Positions 48,272-61,479 of a DNA stretch of 64,000 nucleotides are shown in pieces. The notes below the pieces were generated by a model. That model searched no databases and had not been told where the DNA came from. It worked only from the letters and a program-made list of their open reading frames with translations. Origin of the DNA: Sinotaia quadrata. Lineage: Eukaryota > Mollusca > Gastropoda > Architaenioglossa > Viviparidae. The position numbers were made by a program, and so were the translations under genes. The stretch is from NCBI GenBank assembly GCA_028829895.1, contig CM054182.1:10881501-10945500 (forward strand). Reading direction: 5' to 3'. Numbering within the stretch: position 1 is the stretch's first letter; every line of letters starts with the position of its first letter.

Positions 48272-51072
48272 CTGGAACCATTAAAACAAATATTTCATAA
48301 ACATTTAGTATTCACACATCTTGTTCAAGGAAAGCAATAACCATTTAAAATTTAGAAAATAAATTAGTCTGAAGGTATGGCAAGGAGAAAATTTTTTAAT
48401 TTATGTAATATTTAAAGGGACAATGTTAACAGAGGATAGATAACATGGCACAACAAAAATAACAGATTTCTTTGCATCATGTAATAATTTCAATGTAAAA
48501 GTTCAAAATGAATGAAGCAAGGGAGTAATGTATTTGTTTTTAAACAGTAGAAAGGTTTAATAAAATTAACTTAAATGTTTATATGCTTTAATTAAAATAA
48601 TAAAGCTCTAGAGCAGATTATATGTGAAGAACTTTGTTATGTTGACATTCAAGAAAATATGTGAATGTTTTTTCTTAAAATACATTTAAATGTAAGTCTT
48701 AGAAAGTACAAAGTGATGCAGTGATTTTCCTACCATTGTGATGTTATTGCCATTTAATAACAATTTATCCAGCCTTGTCACACGTCGCCCCTCAGGCGTA
48801 CTTTCACTGTAATAAACAAAATTATGTTTCTAAAACAAAATTGCTTATCGCAAAATTATTATCAAATATCCAGTCATTGAGAAATAAAAATAATGCAAAG
48901 AAAAGAAAAAGATGTGATAATGAACATCAACTTTGTCTACATATATTTTTTATAATTTTTATAATAAATAGCATGCTTTGATTCACACACACACACACAC
49001 ACGTGAATTCCAAATTGCAATCTAATTAAATCAAAGCACTGAATCAGGAAAAATATACCATTGTAAAGAAACTGTATTTCTTTGGCATATCTGAATATCA
49101 ATTCATTAAAATATTTATTTATTGTCTGTGCTTATTAAATGAAAAATGCTAAAAGTTATGTGATCTTTCCTGATACTGAGTTGTGGGAAAAGTATGAGAA
49201 TGCACTGAATCACACAATAATAGAAACCAAACTAATTTTACAATAACATGCCATCGTATCTCCAACCACCTCTACATTCATCATGGTGCATGACACAATT
49301 ATTTTATAATGAGTTATTCTTTTTAGTAAAATAAATATTTGTAAAGATACTTGCTTCAAAATATTAGTACTTTAGTTAGTATATTTCCTTTCCTTAATCT
49401 ATTTTGGTATTTTTAACTGCTTTACTGTTGAATTTTTTTTTTAGATTATTAATTCTATTCCCAAAAGTTTGTCAGAGAATTTACACCCTCATATAAATCT
49501 GCACAATAGTAGAACAGAATGAAAAAAAAGAAAGTAACTGAATAAAAATTAAATTCAGCCAAGTTTGGCAAAGTCATCTCTATGTGACTGTGGCCTTTTA
49601 CAACCTAATAGTAATACATAAATCTGATATCCTGAACAATGGTGGGATTAAAGTTTTTCTCATTTCATCTTTTGTAATCCACTGTATTCGTACTTTGTGA
49701 TTCTTAGGGAAATTTAAAAAAATAATATTTTTGGTTCATCTGCTGTTTATGCATCTATGTGCACTGCAATGATTAAACCTGTTTTAACTTTTTTAAATCA
49801 CGCATTTAACGCAAGAAAATATGTCTGACTGTGCATGAGGATTGTAGATCCACATCGGGACATCACAGGTTATGTTGCTATGGTGAGAAGTCAGTCTCTC
49901 AAATGAATGAGGGTTCTGATTTCTTTCAGAAATGTTGACTTTCAGTACCAAAATAAATGTATTTATACAAATCACTGAAAGTTTAATGTTTGCAGTCTTG
50001 ATTCTAAGAATGGGAATTACTCACTTCATATGAATTTATTCTTATCTGTGGCTGACCTAGATTCCATTTCACTTGGTCTTTAAGATATGAAGTTTCAAAA
50101 CTGATAATGTCAAATTGCCCTTTGTAAGACTAAAAACTAGCACTACAATTTTGGAAAAAAAGCAAAAAAACTTGCAGAGTCCAGAGAACTAAATGTGCCA
50201 AAAGACTGCATTTCAAATTTATTATCACCAACAGCTAAAAGTACCAAATACAATTAGTCCATGAGACCCACTTAATGGTAAACACTAATCATAATGCCAT
50301 AAGCTAGGGAGCAATTAGTCCATGAGACCCACTTAAATTTTAAAAATCCATTGATAATATAATTTCTGTCGCTTTTAATTTTTTAGTACACTAACCCATT
50401 CAGTTATCGTTAAGCGTCAAAAACAGCCTGACGCGGTGGCGTCAGCTGATCTATTTTCGCCCGCCAGCGAACAGGTTAAACACTAATCATAATGCCATAA
50501 GCTAGGGAGCAAATAGCAATCACCCAGAAAAGGAACAAATAATAACAATGATGAAGATGACTTAATAAGGTGCCTTTTCTTAATTGCTTAATAAAACATA
50601 GATATAGAAACAACATAAAATGCCATACAAACAACTTAAGACAAATATGAAAAGACTATAGATAATAATATAAAACTAATAAATCCACGTGCAAAGCAAC
50701 AACATAAGCAAATAAATGGTTAACAAAAAAGAAACAAACATAAATTAATTAAACAGATTTACAAATGTATGGTTTAAACAATGACAGTGTTATTCATCCT
50801 GATGAAGAAGTAACTTCAGAAACCTCTTAAAACCATACATAGTTTCTTGGTGTCTCAATACAAAAATGCACTACATTCCATATATTTTATAAGTGGGCCC
50901 TGACTGCAATGATCAGTGATTTCACTTTCAAACTATTGAAAATATGTATGTGAAGGCACAGGCTTCTAGCAGGAGTGTATCCATGTAAGATTAATCAGGT
51001 ATTTATGGCTGGAAATAGGCAGTGAAACATAACAAAGAAGAGATCTTTACATGTAACCATTAGAGTGTAGAG

Positions 51073-51108
<36 letters not shown>

Positions 51109-54100
51109 GATCAGTCCTTGATGTTCCAGGAATGGTCACAAGACACCATAATAGCCGGAGGAGATAATTATAAGCATAAAGTTGAGAGAATACCAGTGAA
51201 CAAAAGACAGAACCAATGAACGTGAAAGGGTTTTGTAGTATAAGTGCAAACTGAGAAAACTGTACAGTCTAGCATGTTGTTTTGATGTAATGAAGATTAA
51301 ATGACACTCAAGCTTGTAAGTGACTGAGAAACCCTTTCAGAAACAATGAACCTGACATCAGTTTTATCATCATTCACCTGTACCTATTAGTATTACAATT
51401 AAGAAACACACTATTTCAACTTGACATCTTCAGGACCTGTGCATTACCACTCACTCACTCCCCACCCTCTAAATGATTTTCCAAAGTAGCTAAAGCAAGA
51501 ACTAATTAGGTCAGTGCTAAGGGCTATAAATAGCAATGTGGCAAAAACAACCCTACTGGAAGCTGAAAACTAAAGTCACTAAACCACTGATGTAACCAAA
51601 CCAATTGCTGCAATAAGTGCAAAGTTTGAATAACCAGTCATCTTCCATCACTCCTTTTTATCATCTGAAATGTTACTGATTTCTTTACCCAGTGTTCTCC
51701 CTGGTGCTCAACACCACCAAAAAATCAACAACTGCTAAAAGTTTATTGTTAGTTCTAAATCATATCCTTATTATAGTAATAAATATAAGATTCTTTTTTC
51801 GCTGCACCTCTAAATTGCAGAACAAGAGGAATTCTCAATTTATTTTACTTACTATTCTGTAACATCTTCCAGCACCATATCTGAAGAACTATTTAAGGAA
51901 AATACAACTGCAAAAGTATTGCATTTAAGTAATACTATATGATTTATGAGATACATGTTTTTATCAAAAATATTATAACAATTCATTATTATTATATTAT
52001 TTTACTAGTTTACCTTACTAGAAAGTCAAGATATCCATTATTTTTATATAATAAATATAAACTCTAGTACTAAATACAAGTAAAATTAAGCCTATTATAA
52101 AGATACAATAATGTTTTTCTTAAAATAATAGTAAAATGTGTAAATAAAAACTGTAAATAATTATTGTGTACAATAATATTCCTTTAAAAAAGCAATAATC
52201 TCTTTCTATAAATTGTAATTTGGTGTGACAAATATATATTATGTACACAATATTAATTATATAATTATAAATAGCACACCTATTTAAAATATATGTACAT
52301 GTCTGCATAAATATATTAATTACTTTTCTCTCCCTGAGCATATATACTAGTTGTAGTATGAGTATAAAATTATGGGCCTGTTTTGTAAAACGGTACAGTG
52401 TATTTTGAAAAATCATTGATTTTAGCATTCTTTTAACCATCACTATAAAGCATATCTGAGAATAGTTTCAGTTAAGTGGAAAGTAAGCTATTAAACGAAC
52501 AAAAAATAAAACTAGTTATATAAACCTATTTTACTAAGTGTGGGTATCCAATGGTAAAGTGAGACGTGTGAATCAGGAATGTAAGTAGTTAAAAACTGCT
52601 TTAATATTCATTTTTTTTTTAAATACCAACCATCTATGAAACTGAAAATTAAATAAAATTGCTTAACAATAAGTTTGCACTGAGGTTCAATAACAAGTTC
52701 ATATTTAAGCAATTACTGAATTAATAGTTGCCCTGTAGTTCAAACAATATGAAACACTAGAATTTTCAAGAAATAACTATATCATTTCATCCTTATATTA
52801 AAACCAAAAACATTATTATAATATATCAATAAAATATAACGTTTGCTGTTGAAATTATTTTCTGAATTTACAAAACAGTAAATGAGTAATCACAACAGGC
52901 AGAGTCAAGTGCGAGTAATTGTATCATTTAAAAAAATTAAGAATGACAAACTCAATTTCACTCCCAACATACTGCAGCAAAGTTAAACAGCAAAAGTACA
53001 AGTTTATACTACCTAAGCAGTCATAATCATAGTAATCTAGACAATTAAACAAATATAAATATTTTTCAAAACTATAAATATATTTTCACAGTCACGCTAA
53101 TAAATTATTAATTAAAATAATAATATGCTAATAAAACTATTTTAATGAACAAATTATTCTACTGTTAATATTATAACAAAGTTTATACAATAAAATATTT
53201 TCAAAGGATACTGACATAATCATCAAAGCCCAGAAGTGTACCAACAATTTCCTTGTCGTTTTTCATGATTATGTGCAATTTTGATCCAATGCATTTATCT
53301 ACCAGTTCTGTGTAATAGAAAATGGAAAGTGGATGGGGTGGAGACAATTTAAGTAAAGGCAAAATATATTACTCTGAATAACTCATCTACAATGGAATAT
53401 TTTTCAACTGAACATAGCTAATTTTAATTTCTGGTAAAATCAGAAAAAAGATATCTATTCTAAGTGAAACATTTTTATTGAATACCACAAGATATATGTC
53501 TCTAAATTAGAACTAAAAATATATATACACTATATATAAAATGCATTCAACTAGGGTAAATTTCAAAGGATAAGGTGGCAAGTATATCCACTTAGTAAAA
53601 GTAATGTGCCATTTTCTGACAAAAGAATTAATAGTTACCTTCAAAAAGATGCTAAAGAGTCAGATCCAAAATTTTAATTTTTTTTATTTTTGTCCCTATT
53701 CCAACAGATATTAGAGATTTATTTTTATTTGAAGTAAAGATTAAAATATCACATTTTTTATGCCAAAAACCAGACTTCATTCAATTTATAAATCTCCACT
53801 TGACCAAATACTATTCGCAAAAAGAAATGATTAATGGTACAGTATATGCAATAAATATGATTTAACTGTATATTAAAAATTTTCTCAATAATGGCCAGTA
53901 CTGGCAGTAGAGATTTGCATTTGCAGCATTCCATGCTTTAGTGCTGATTTTAAATGTGAATATTCTGTTACTGCCACAGTATAATACAAGAAGATTTAAT
54001 AAATTGCCTATTCTTATGAAATGCTTTATAATTATTACACATAAAATATACAACTACAAGGTCTTTATTTTAAAAATATTAAACTACTTAATAATGAATA

Positions 54101-54941
54101 CTATTACTAAAGATTATTTAACAAACTAAGTGAATCTACATGCAAATGACAATATATATATTAACATTAACAAATAAGTGTATTTTAATAATGCAAAACA
54201 TAAATAGATGAATTTACAAACAAACGGCTAGAATTAACAATGACACAAAAGACTAATATTTCTGCGAAAGAAAACGATGTGCCATCTTGAAACGAACCAT
54301 GCTCTCTCGGATCAAAAGGCAGAATGGACTATAAAGATATTCAGTTAGTATAAAGCAAAGGTACGCTAATTTTTCTTGGTTTTGAAAACTGCACGAAACT
54401 AATAGTGTCGCTCCTGTTTCGTTCTCGTTGTGCAATTATTCTACCTATGACTCGTATGAGTATGATGGCGGCCTAGTGCACAGTTCTCAGCCTACTCCAA
54501 CACTAGTGCCAAAGACTAAGATTCAAGAGTCTGAGTCAGTGAGTGCCAGTGCCTAAAAACCATTTTAATCCAATTTCAATATTGTAGTAGTTACGGGTAT
54601 TGTTGTCTTTATATTAAAATACGATTTGTATGCTGTATTAATTACTTAGTAATTGTTGTGGTTTTTTGATTGTTTACGGGTTTTCTTGTTTTGTATTTGC
54701 TGGGGTGTGGGGGGTGGTATAGTGCTCGCACAAGTACATGCTACAGCTAAAAGTGTTAAAAATCTCGTAAGTGAGCAATGCAATAAATTGAATAAATATA
54801 GTACATGTGAACACAAAAAATATTAATCTCATTACCTAAATGTAAAATAAAAATGATACCCAAAAGGATCTGATAAAGGAACAAGGCATACTTACCGAGA
54901 GGCAGAAGCTGAGATGGGTTTGTGAAAGTTGTGCCCGCCAT
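48236..54941 (-). CDS. LSM5: LSM5, U6 snRNA-associated Sm-like protein (five exons)
   Basis: Minus-strand exons 54941-54896, 53307-53212, 51880-51853, 48806-48734 and 48271-48236 join in phase to 92 codons, close to the 91 residues of the human protein. The Sm1 motif spans about residues 14-57, with LVDKCIGS, EIVGTLLGFDDYVNMVLEDV and TEY. The Sm2 motif (residues 69-84) has LLLNGNNITMLVPGG. The N-terminal TNPSQLLPLELVDKCIG and C-terminal GGDGPE are hallmarks of LSM5. LSM5 is a subunit of the nuclear Lsm2-8 ring, which binds the U6 3' end for splicing, and of the cytoplasmic Lsm1-7 ring, used in mRNA decapping. The gene appears intact. The C-terminus ends EMS, one residue longer than the usual EV. 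Confidence 0.97.
48734..48806 (-). CDS. LSM5: LSM5 exon 4 (Sm2 motif)
   Basis: Acceptor TTTATTACAG, donor AATG|GTAGGA. It encodes ESTPEGRRVTRLDKLLLNGN and the NIT(M) that follows. Confidence 0.95.
49797..50092 (-). mobile_element. Second copy of the THAP-associated repeat, in LSM5 intron 3
   Basis: Reverse-strand counterpart of 12840-13115, without the THAP coding part. It contains GATTGTAGATCCACATCG and GACCTAGATTCCATTTC in matching order. Confidence 0.6.
50312..50510. mobile_element. Short insertion in the second copy of a tandem duplication
   Basis: A 61 bp sequence (50251-50311) recurs at 50312-50335 and 50476-50512, interrupted by about 140 bp. TTAA stands at both joins. Inside, CTGACGC-GGTG-GCGTCAG is a small palindrome, and AACCCATTC versus the reverse of GAACAGGTT hints at imperfect inverted ends, as in piggyBac-like MITEs. 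Confidence 0.4.
51076..51102 (+). repeat. (GT)n in LSM5 intron 3
   Basis: About 13 GT units. Confidence 0.95.
51853..51880 (-). CDS. LSM5: LSM5 exon 3, a 28 bp microexon
   Basis: The acceptor GTTCTTCAG and donor ATA|GTAAGT bound just 28 bases encoding (N)MVLEDVTE(Y), the conserved end of Sm1. Phase 1 in, phase 2 out. It was located from the protein family, because it is far too short to stand out as an open frame. Confidence 0.93.
53212..53307 (-). CDS. LSM5: LSM5 exon 2 (Sm1 motif)
   Basis: The acceptor is TTACACAG and the donor TCA|GTATCC. It encodes ELVDKCIGSKLHIIMKND and the GTLLGFDDYV strand-turn of Sm1. Phase 1 on both sides. Confidence 0.95.
54896..54941 (-). CDS. LSM5: LSM5 exon 1
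   Basis: It encodes MAGTTFTNPSQLLPL and one base of the next codon, then the donor CTCG|GTAAGT. The ATG is the natural start by family comparison. Confidence 0.95.
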
Positions 54942-55039
54942 TGTGTCTTTAACATGTGAGTTATTTCCCCTACTTCAAAAATGCACTCCGATCTAAAGAA
55001 CTTGTAAGGGTTATTTCCCCTGCACTGCTGAAACAACTT

Positions 55040-57170
55040 TGGGGACCGATATTGTTGGGTTGGGTTGTTTTTTTTTTGGGGGGGAGGAATTTTTATTTTT
55101 TTAATTATTTTTTGTGGGGTGTATTTTGTTTATTAGTTTCTATTTATAATGGATATGTAATAAAAATTTCTTTGTATTTCAACATAATTTGCCTTTGCGC
55201 CTTTAAAAAAATATTAAAATACAGAAATTATATGCAGTCATGAGGGATCAGCTTTGCTTTTTGTCCGTCAACAGTTAAGTACTTGAGAAAAATAAACATG
55301 TCTTTTTGTTGTGTAATAAAAACCCTAAACTAACCGCTAACTGGAATGACACATGAGTCAGACACTAATGTCTCCACAACTATTTAAATGAAATCTAAAT
55401 ATGATGAAATTTGTCCGTATATATATATGTTGTAGAATTAAATAATTATTTATATAGATTCAAATACTTATTTTTCATGCACGGACTGTATCCGGAAATG
55501 AACGAGAAATGTTTTCTCAAAGATGGAACTAATAACAACTGTAGCTGTCACGAGAAAAGCATGGAGCCAAAATTAATTTTTTAAGGTTTGTGCAAGACCA
55601 CTAGTGGACTAAGGGGAATAATCCCTGTTGGAAGACGCGATTGTGATAGCAAACAGATGAACTTTTCTTTATTAAATTTCTTGTTATTATTTTAGTTGTT
55701 AGTGTAATACATTATATCGTTTGTTTTAATGATTACCTCTCGTCCTATATTCGTCTATTTATAATCGTCATATATATTTATTCATAAACATTAATTCTCA
55801 GATATGAGTCGGGGTGGAGCCAACGTGGCGACGTTCCAGTATATCGGCGTAACAGTTGCAGATATACATATCTAACCAGTGACCCATACTCTGCATCGGC
55901 GACATGCTAAACATCCTAACATCTATCCTCTGTTCAGTTTAGCATTCTATTTACGTAAGAATGTTAAATTGAACAGAGGATGGATGAATGAATGATCTAG
56001 TGTTGAACTGAAAGTGTAAAGAGAAGTAGTGGGTCAAATCTGTGAGGTACCTTGGGTTGACTTTACAGTAATGTATATTGCCGATTTTTTCCTTTAAAAG
56101 TGAAGAATATAAAACATCTACAAAGTGCCTATGCAAGGCATCGACTGTTAGTTTTATATATAACAGACCCCATTAAGTGATAGACTGAGGAAACATATAA
56201 ATAGATATACAGGCAATTAGAGAATAGATTATATAAGTACACAAAAAAAGAAGTTATGCTGCATCAACAGATGCGCAAGATGGAAAAAATTAACAAAAAT
56301 TTAAAACAAGTAAATGTTAGCAAAGCAATATTTAAAAACAAAATTCGCTTCTTAGCACAATCTTGAAGTGTTCAACATTAGCCCACTACATGCTTCAATA
56401 GTTAGTTGTTGTTTTTATAAGTTTAGAGTCTAAGTTTCCGTTTTGCACAACATGGTCATCATCTCTGTTCACTTACTTACTCAAAACAATTGGCGACAAA
56501 CTAGCAACACTGGAAGCACGACTCTCGCAGCAGTCAGGACAAAATACAGATGGGGAAAAAAAATGAATCGTAAGTATTTGCATACACTGCAAATTACTAC
56601 ATAAATAATTACTTGTGCAGTGGTGGATATCTGCAAACAAATAGAATTGGACCTGCCTATAATAATATAACAATTTCCTAACCATAATCTAACCATTCAC
56701 ACAAGTACAGAAAACGTTTTTACCTTTTTCCAGCCAAGGGTATATCGTTTGGGTTCCTTTAAAAAAAATTAGCAGCTATAACCTGTAGCAGGGGGAGGGG
56801 GACTATAGAAGACATCTCACCTGAAGAGTATGTTTGCAACAACAAAAAACGTAATGTCTTGGCCACTACACACGAGTTTTCTCAGTCTAAAGATTCCATG
56901 CACTTCTATCTTGACTACCTTTATTAAACAACAGAATTCAAGAATGCAACAAGAACTAATTTATAGTTATGACTCTTTCACATCTTCTACACCCACATTC
57001 TGTCAACACACGTTGACTATCCATAAACGGATTCACAGTTACATAAGCCTAACAGTTAGATAACCACATAGCTGGGTCTTGGTCAAAAGCGAGACGTGAA
57101 TAATACGTTAAAGTCTGTCTTTGTATAACTGCACTTCAAAGTAGATGCTGACTTTTTCAGCCTCCCCACT
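55040..57170. other. LSM5 upstream region, no coding gene recognised
   Basis: Contains the hairpin at 55925. Frames at 56473-56696 (minus) and 56830-57063 (plus) have no recognisable domain. Confidence 0.5.
55925..55981 (+). other. Strong 24 bp hairpin
   Basis: Arms 55925-55948 and 55958-55981 pair along all 24 positions in plus-strand RNA, with two G-U wobbles, around a 9 nt loop (ATTTACGTA). It could be a small-RNA precursor, a cruciform, or a palindromic transposon relic. There is no evidence of expression. Confidence 0.75.
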
Positions 57171-57173
57171 TAC

Positions 57174-57175
<2 letters not shown>

Positions 57176-57223
<48 letters not shown>
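57176..57223 (+). repeat. (AC)n microsatellite
   Basis: About 24 AC units. Confidence 0.97.
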
Positions 57224-57226
<3 letters not shown>

Positions 57227-57777
57227 ACAAACCTCAAGCGCGCATACACAACGTCTCTAGTACTTGAAGTCAGGACAGTTGGCTATCAGTTGATGATTCG
57301 CTGACTATTATACAGCATTGGGCGGACTTTGTGCTAGTCTGACCAGCAGAGGTCACTGGTGATGACTTAATCGATAACTTGGCGGTGTCAAGTTGTCTCT
57401 TTAAGAATAGATTAGGCAGAACTTAATATATGCATGAAATTTCAGTAAAAGTCCTTACTCTCTTTCTCGTAAGATCTCACGTGTGTGTGTGCTGTTCTCT
57501 TTTTGTTAGTTTGTTGTTTTAAAATCTCTATTAAACAAATGCCATATACATTTTTTATAATTATTTTGTCATGGTTTTCTTTGTGTGTGTGTGTGTGTGT
57601 GCGTACGATGACGTACGCTTGCCAAAGCCATCGTAAGTATACAGCTGCGCATTTTCGACTACTCAATGCAAGGGCAGACAAATCAGCATAGATGCACGTA
57701 TGGGGTAAATTTCGAGGAATTTCAAGTTGAACTTATGAGACAGCGAGCCGGTTTTCGTCATCATTATGTCTGAGGTG

Positions 57778-57778
57778 A

Positions 57779-57811
<33 letters not shown>
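57778..57811 (+). repeat. (CT)n microsatellite
   Basis: About 15 CT units. Confidence 0.95.
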
Positions 57812-57814
<3 letters not shown>

Positions 57815-58380
57815 CGTGCGTACGACATGTCAGAATGGCCAAAGGGCCAATGGCCAAAAATCCATCACAGTTAACAGTACCGAGGTGACTCACTGCCAAA
57901 CTCAAGTTGAAAACTTTAACGGCTGTCTGATAAGTTGAAAGGGCCGAAGACTGGCAAATCGCCCTTCTCCACATACCTCTCATGCCCTATAGCAGCCGGG
58001 TTTTTTTGCGTATATAATTTTTCTCTTTGACTTAGCGGTGTACCTGAAGCGAAATTGACTCAGACATCAGCAAACACCGAACGCTAGTTTTTGTATTGCA
58101 TTCACCTAATGTCAAATATGACACGAGTCGCTATAGCTTCTATGGCCAGTTACACCGACTTTCCAATGAAAGGCCTAACGCAATTAACAAAGCATGGCAG
58201 CCCGATCATTAATTTTACATGCAGATGCAGGCGGTTGTCTGATTGGTTAATTAATTTGGGTCCGATTGTCCCGCTTTGATTTCACAGACGCTGGTAGTGA
58301 CGTGGCATTATTTTGGGGAAATGATGGGGAAATTTCTTCTTAAGTGAGGGAAAAGGGGCGCAACACCCTCTTCGTCTACT

Positions 58381-58389
58381 ACACACACA

Positions 58390-58453
<64 letters not shown>

Positions 58454-58455
58454 GG
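58381..58455 (+). repeat. (AC)n/(GCAC)n microsatellite
   Basis: Alternating ACAC and ACGC blocks, a purine-pyrimidine alternating (Z-DNA prone) tract. Confidence 0.95.
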
Positions 58456-58599
58456 CACAGACGAACTTTTAAGTCCTACAGGCCTTCCGCGATGACTGTC
58501 ATTCAATCAACAACAAAAATTCGATGACCGTTACACCTGGTCAACACTATAGATTCGAACTCACAGGTGATCAATAGTAACGATAATCGGTTAAAATTA

Positions 58600-58960
58600 A
58601 AATTGATAATGGAGACTGCGTTATTCCCAGTGACTAATCACAAACTTACTAGGGAATGTATGAAGCCAACTGAAAGAGAGGCTGAATCATAAAACTCATC
58701 TGCATTGACTAGGTAACGAATGAATCATGATTAGCGCCAATTGTTAGTAATGTAAGGACTCCACTGACTACTTAACGAATGAATCATGATTATTGCTGTA
58801 AGGACTCTAACTAGTTAACGACTGAATCATGGTTTTCTCCATTAATAATGTAAGGACTCCATTGATTGGTTAGCGACTGAATCATGATTATTTATTGACT
58901 AGTTAATAAATAGTAGCTTCAATGCTCGTTTAGAATACGGAGTTAATGATTAAGCTGCAA
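58600..58960 (+). repeat. Degenerate tandem repeat of about 60 bp
   Basis: GACTAGTTAACGAATGAATC and GTAAGGACTCCATTGA recur five or six times. Confidence 0.75.
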
Positions 58961-59145
58961 GTTTCCATTGACTCCTTACTGACCTTCCTCTCTGGCTTTC
59001 AGTAAAACCGCAAATCATAGACGACAGTATCAGGAAGATGTGACAATACCGAAATTATACAATAAAGTGCACAAGTAGTTAAACAGAACCCCGGAATATG
59101 AGAACTACACATGGGCGCCATGCTATTTTTTTCAAAGCAGGGAAA

Positions 59146-59147
<2 letters not shown>

Positions 59148-59215
<68 letters not shown>
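59148..59215 (+). repeat. (GT)n microsatellite
   Basis: About 33 GT units. Confidence 0.97.
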
Positions 59216-59216
<1 letters not shown>

Positions 59217-59289
59217 GGTGCTGGCGGTATGGTGGTGGGTAAAATAAGGGCAAGAGAAAAAATATTTTATTTATTCTTTTCCGAGAGCA

Positions 59290-59690
59290 ATAGGCCTTCC
59301 CTAAGCTAACAGGGAAGCTAGTACCTCACGGAGGTCATACCTATGGTCTATGGAGCAGAGCTTCACTAAACCAACAGACATAGCAATACCTCAAAGGATC
59401 GTCCCTGTGAAATACGCCCTCGCTAATCTAACAAACAGACTGATAGTAGTACCTCATTGAGGTCATTCCTATGGAGTAGACTGTCACTAAAATAACAGAC
59501 TGATAGTAGTACCTCACTGAGGTCATTCCTATGGAGTAGACTGTCACTAAAATAACAGACTGATAGCAGTACCTCACTGAGGTCATTCATATGGAATAGA
59601 ATGTCACTAAAATAACAAACAGATAGTAGCTCCTCAATTATGTCAACCCTGTGGTTTAAAACCTCACTATAAGACAGACAGCAGTACCTG
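59290..59690 (+). repeat. Tandem repeat of about 60 bp, six copies
   Basis: The unit contains AACAGACTGATAGTAGTACC and TCACTGAGGTCATTCCTATG. The central copies are nearly identical, the outer ones diverged. Confidence 0.88.
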
Positions 59691-59784
59691 TCTAAAATAT
59701 ACCAAAGGCGCTACTACTTACAAGACTTCATTTTATCTAGGAGTGAACAACTGACAGTTGATTCTTTTAATCGATCCATAGTTC

Positions 59785-60215
59785 AAGGTGGTGGCTTTAG
59801 TGTCTAGTCTGTTACAATGGGACAGAAAGCCTTGTCCACTGTGGTGGCTTTAGTGTCTAGTCTGTTACAATGAGACAGAAAGCCTTGTCCACTGTGGTGG
59901 CTTTAGTGTCTAGTCTGTTACAATGGGACAGAAAGCCTTGTCCACTGTGGTGGCTTTAGTGTCTAGTCTGTTACAATGGGACAGAAAGCCTTGTCCACTG
60001 TGGTGGCTTTAGTGTCTAGTCTGTTTCAATGGGACAGAAAGCCTTGTCCACTGTGGTGGCTTTAGTGTCTAGTCTGTTACAATGGGACAGAAAGCCTTGT
60101 CCACTGTGGTGGCTTTAGTGTCTAGTCTGTTACAATGGGACAGAAAGCCTTGTCCACTGTGGTGGCTTTAGTGTCTAGTCTGTTACAATGGGACAGAAAG
60201 CCTTGTCCACTGTTG
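59785..60215 (+). repeat. 53 bp minisatellite, about eight copies
   Basis: The unit is GTGGTGGCTTTAGTGTCTAG with TCTGTTACAATGGGACAGAA and AGCCTTGTCCACT. Very homogeneous. Confidence 0.97.
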
Positions 60216-61179
60216 TACAGGTTCTGCACATTAAAGATCCCCTGGCAAGTGAAAATGGGGAAAAACCCCTGGGTCTTTGGTCGCTGTCACAAAATATTGT
60301 CAGTTCATAGCCAACAGAACATTCACTCTGCCACAAGGCATTATCTTTGACCCTACCAGAATTTAAATATCCCCGGAGGCATTTGCATCTATCTGCTAAA
60401 ACTGCATGGTAGAGATTTCTAGGCACTGGATTCTCTGAGTCTGTGGGTTCATGAGTTCAGTTCTTAACCCAATGTATAGGATTATTCTAATCATCTCCCT
60501 ATACACCCACCCCCCACCCCCGTAGCTCGAGATCGTTAAGCCAAGAAATTGTGTAGTGTTCAGAAGTTCCAGGACAAGAAGCACTAATAAAATATCACAC
60601 ATCGTATACCACACTTAGGACGATAGAAGAGCTCAATGTTTGCTTAGCAGAACATTATACAAAATTTGAGACAAATCTAAGTAGTCTTAATCCTGCCACT
60701 TTAAAAAAATAGGCATTCGATAATGGTGGCCAGAAAAAAGTACATACACATCAAAGTCATTTGTGAATGTGAATGTGAATAGTGTTGGAATCAAGACCTA
60801 TAGGCAAGCTATATTCGTTGTATACAATGTCCTAAATTAGAACCCTAGTTTTGTTAATTCGAAAACCAAAAGATAAGCTCCATTAGAACGAAAAATTTAT
60901 GGCTAGTCGCATCCCACAAAATTAAGAAGTTGAGAGGGACAAAGAATTTCAAACAGAGCACAGTGGGGCTTAAAACGAATTCCATAATTGCTACCCAGAC
61001 TGAAAGGCTTCATTCCTATCTCGTGTCTTAATGGATGCATTTCGAATGATAAGCAAACTGAAAATAAATATATTTTAAACTCTGATTTATGACAAATGTT
61101 GCAATGCATGTGTGCGGTTGATGAAATCAGCACCAGTTTGCACTTAGACAACACAGATTTTTAAAATTCTAGATGACAG
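60216..61179. other. No gene seen
   Basis: 60220-60340 contains TTAAAGATCCCCTGGCAAGT, which looks like part of a dispersed repeat, but no second copy is in the window. Confidence 0.4.
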
Positions 61180-61262
61180 TTGGAGAAGAGGTGCAGTTGG
61201 CAGAGCATTAGAGGTAAGATACTAATCATACTCGCTTCAGAGACCTAGGACGGAGTCTACAT
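61180..61262 (+). mobile_element. tRNA-like segment or SINE head
   Basis: AGTTGGCAGAGCATTAGAGG resembles a tRNA A box and D-arm. GACCTAGGACGGAGTC could be a decayed B box. It is too degraded to be a functional tRNA and no acceptor-stem pairing is visible. Confidence 0.3.
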
Positions 61263-61479
61263 TATTTATTCATTTATTTATTAATGAAGGAACGAAAACT
61301 CTTATAAGATTTACTCCTCTTTCTTAGTGTCAAGGTGTGGGCATAGTGGCTAATCCTATGCGGGGGGGAGACAATAAGGAAAAAGCTTCAGGTGACTGAG
61401 TTACATCAATCGGGACGTGCACATTAAAGTACATATATCTAGGCAGTTGAGAATCTACAAAAGTAGGCAAACAATCGTC

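Noticed and set aside
56473..56696. Two overlapping minus-strand frames of about 70 codons with several cysteines
   Set aside because: Cysteine spacing is irregular, the frames overlap each other, and no acceptor or donor fits them.
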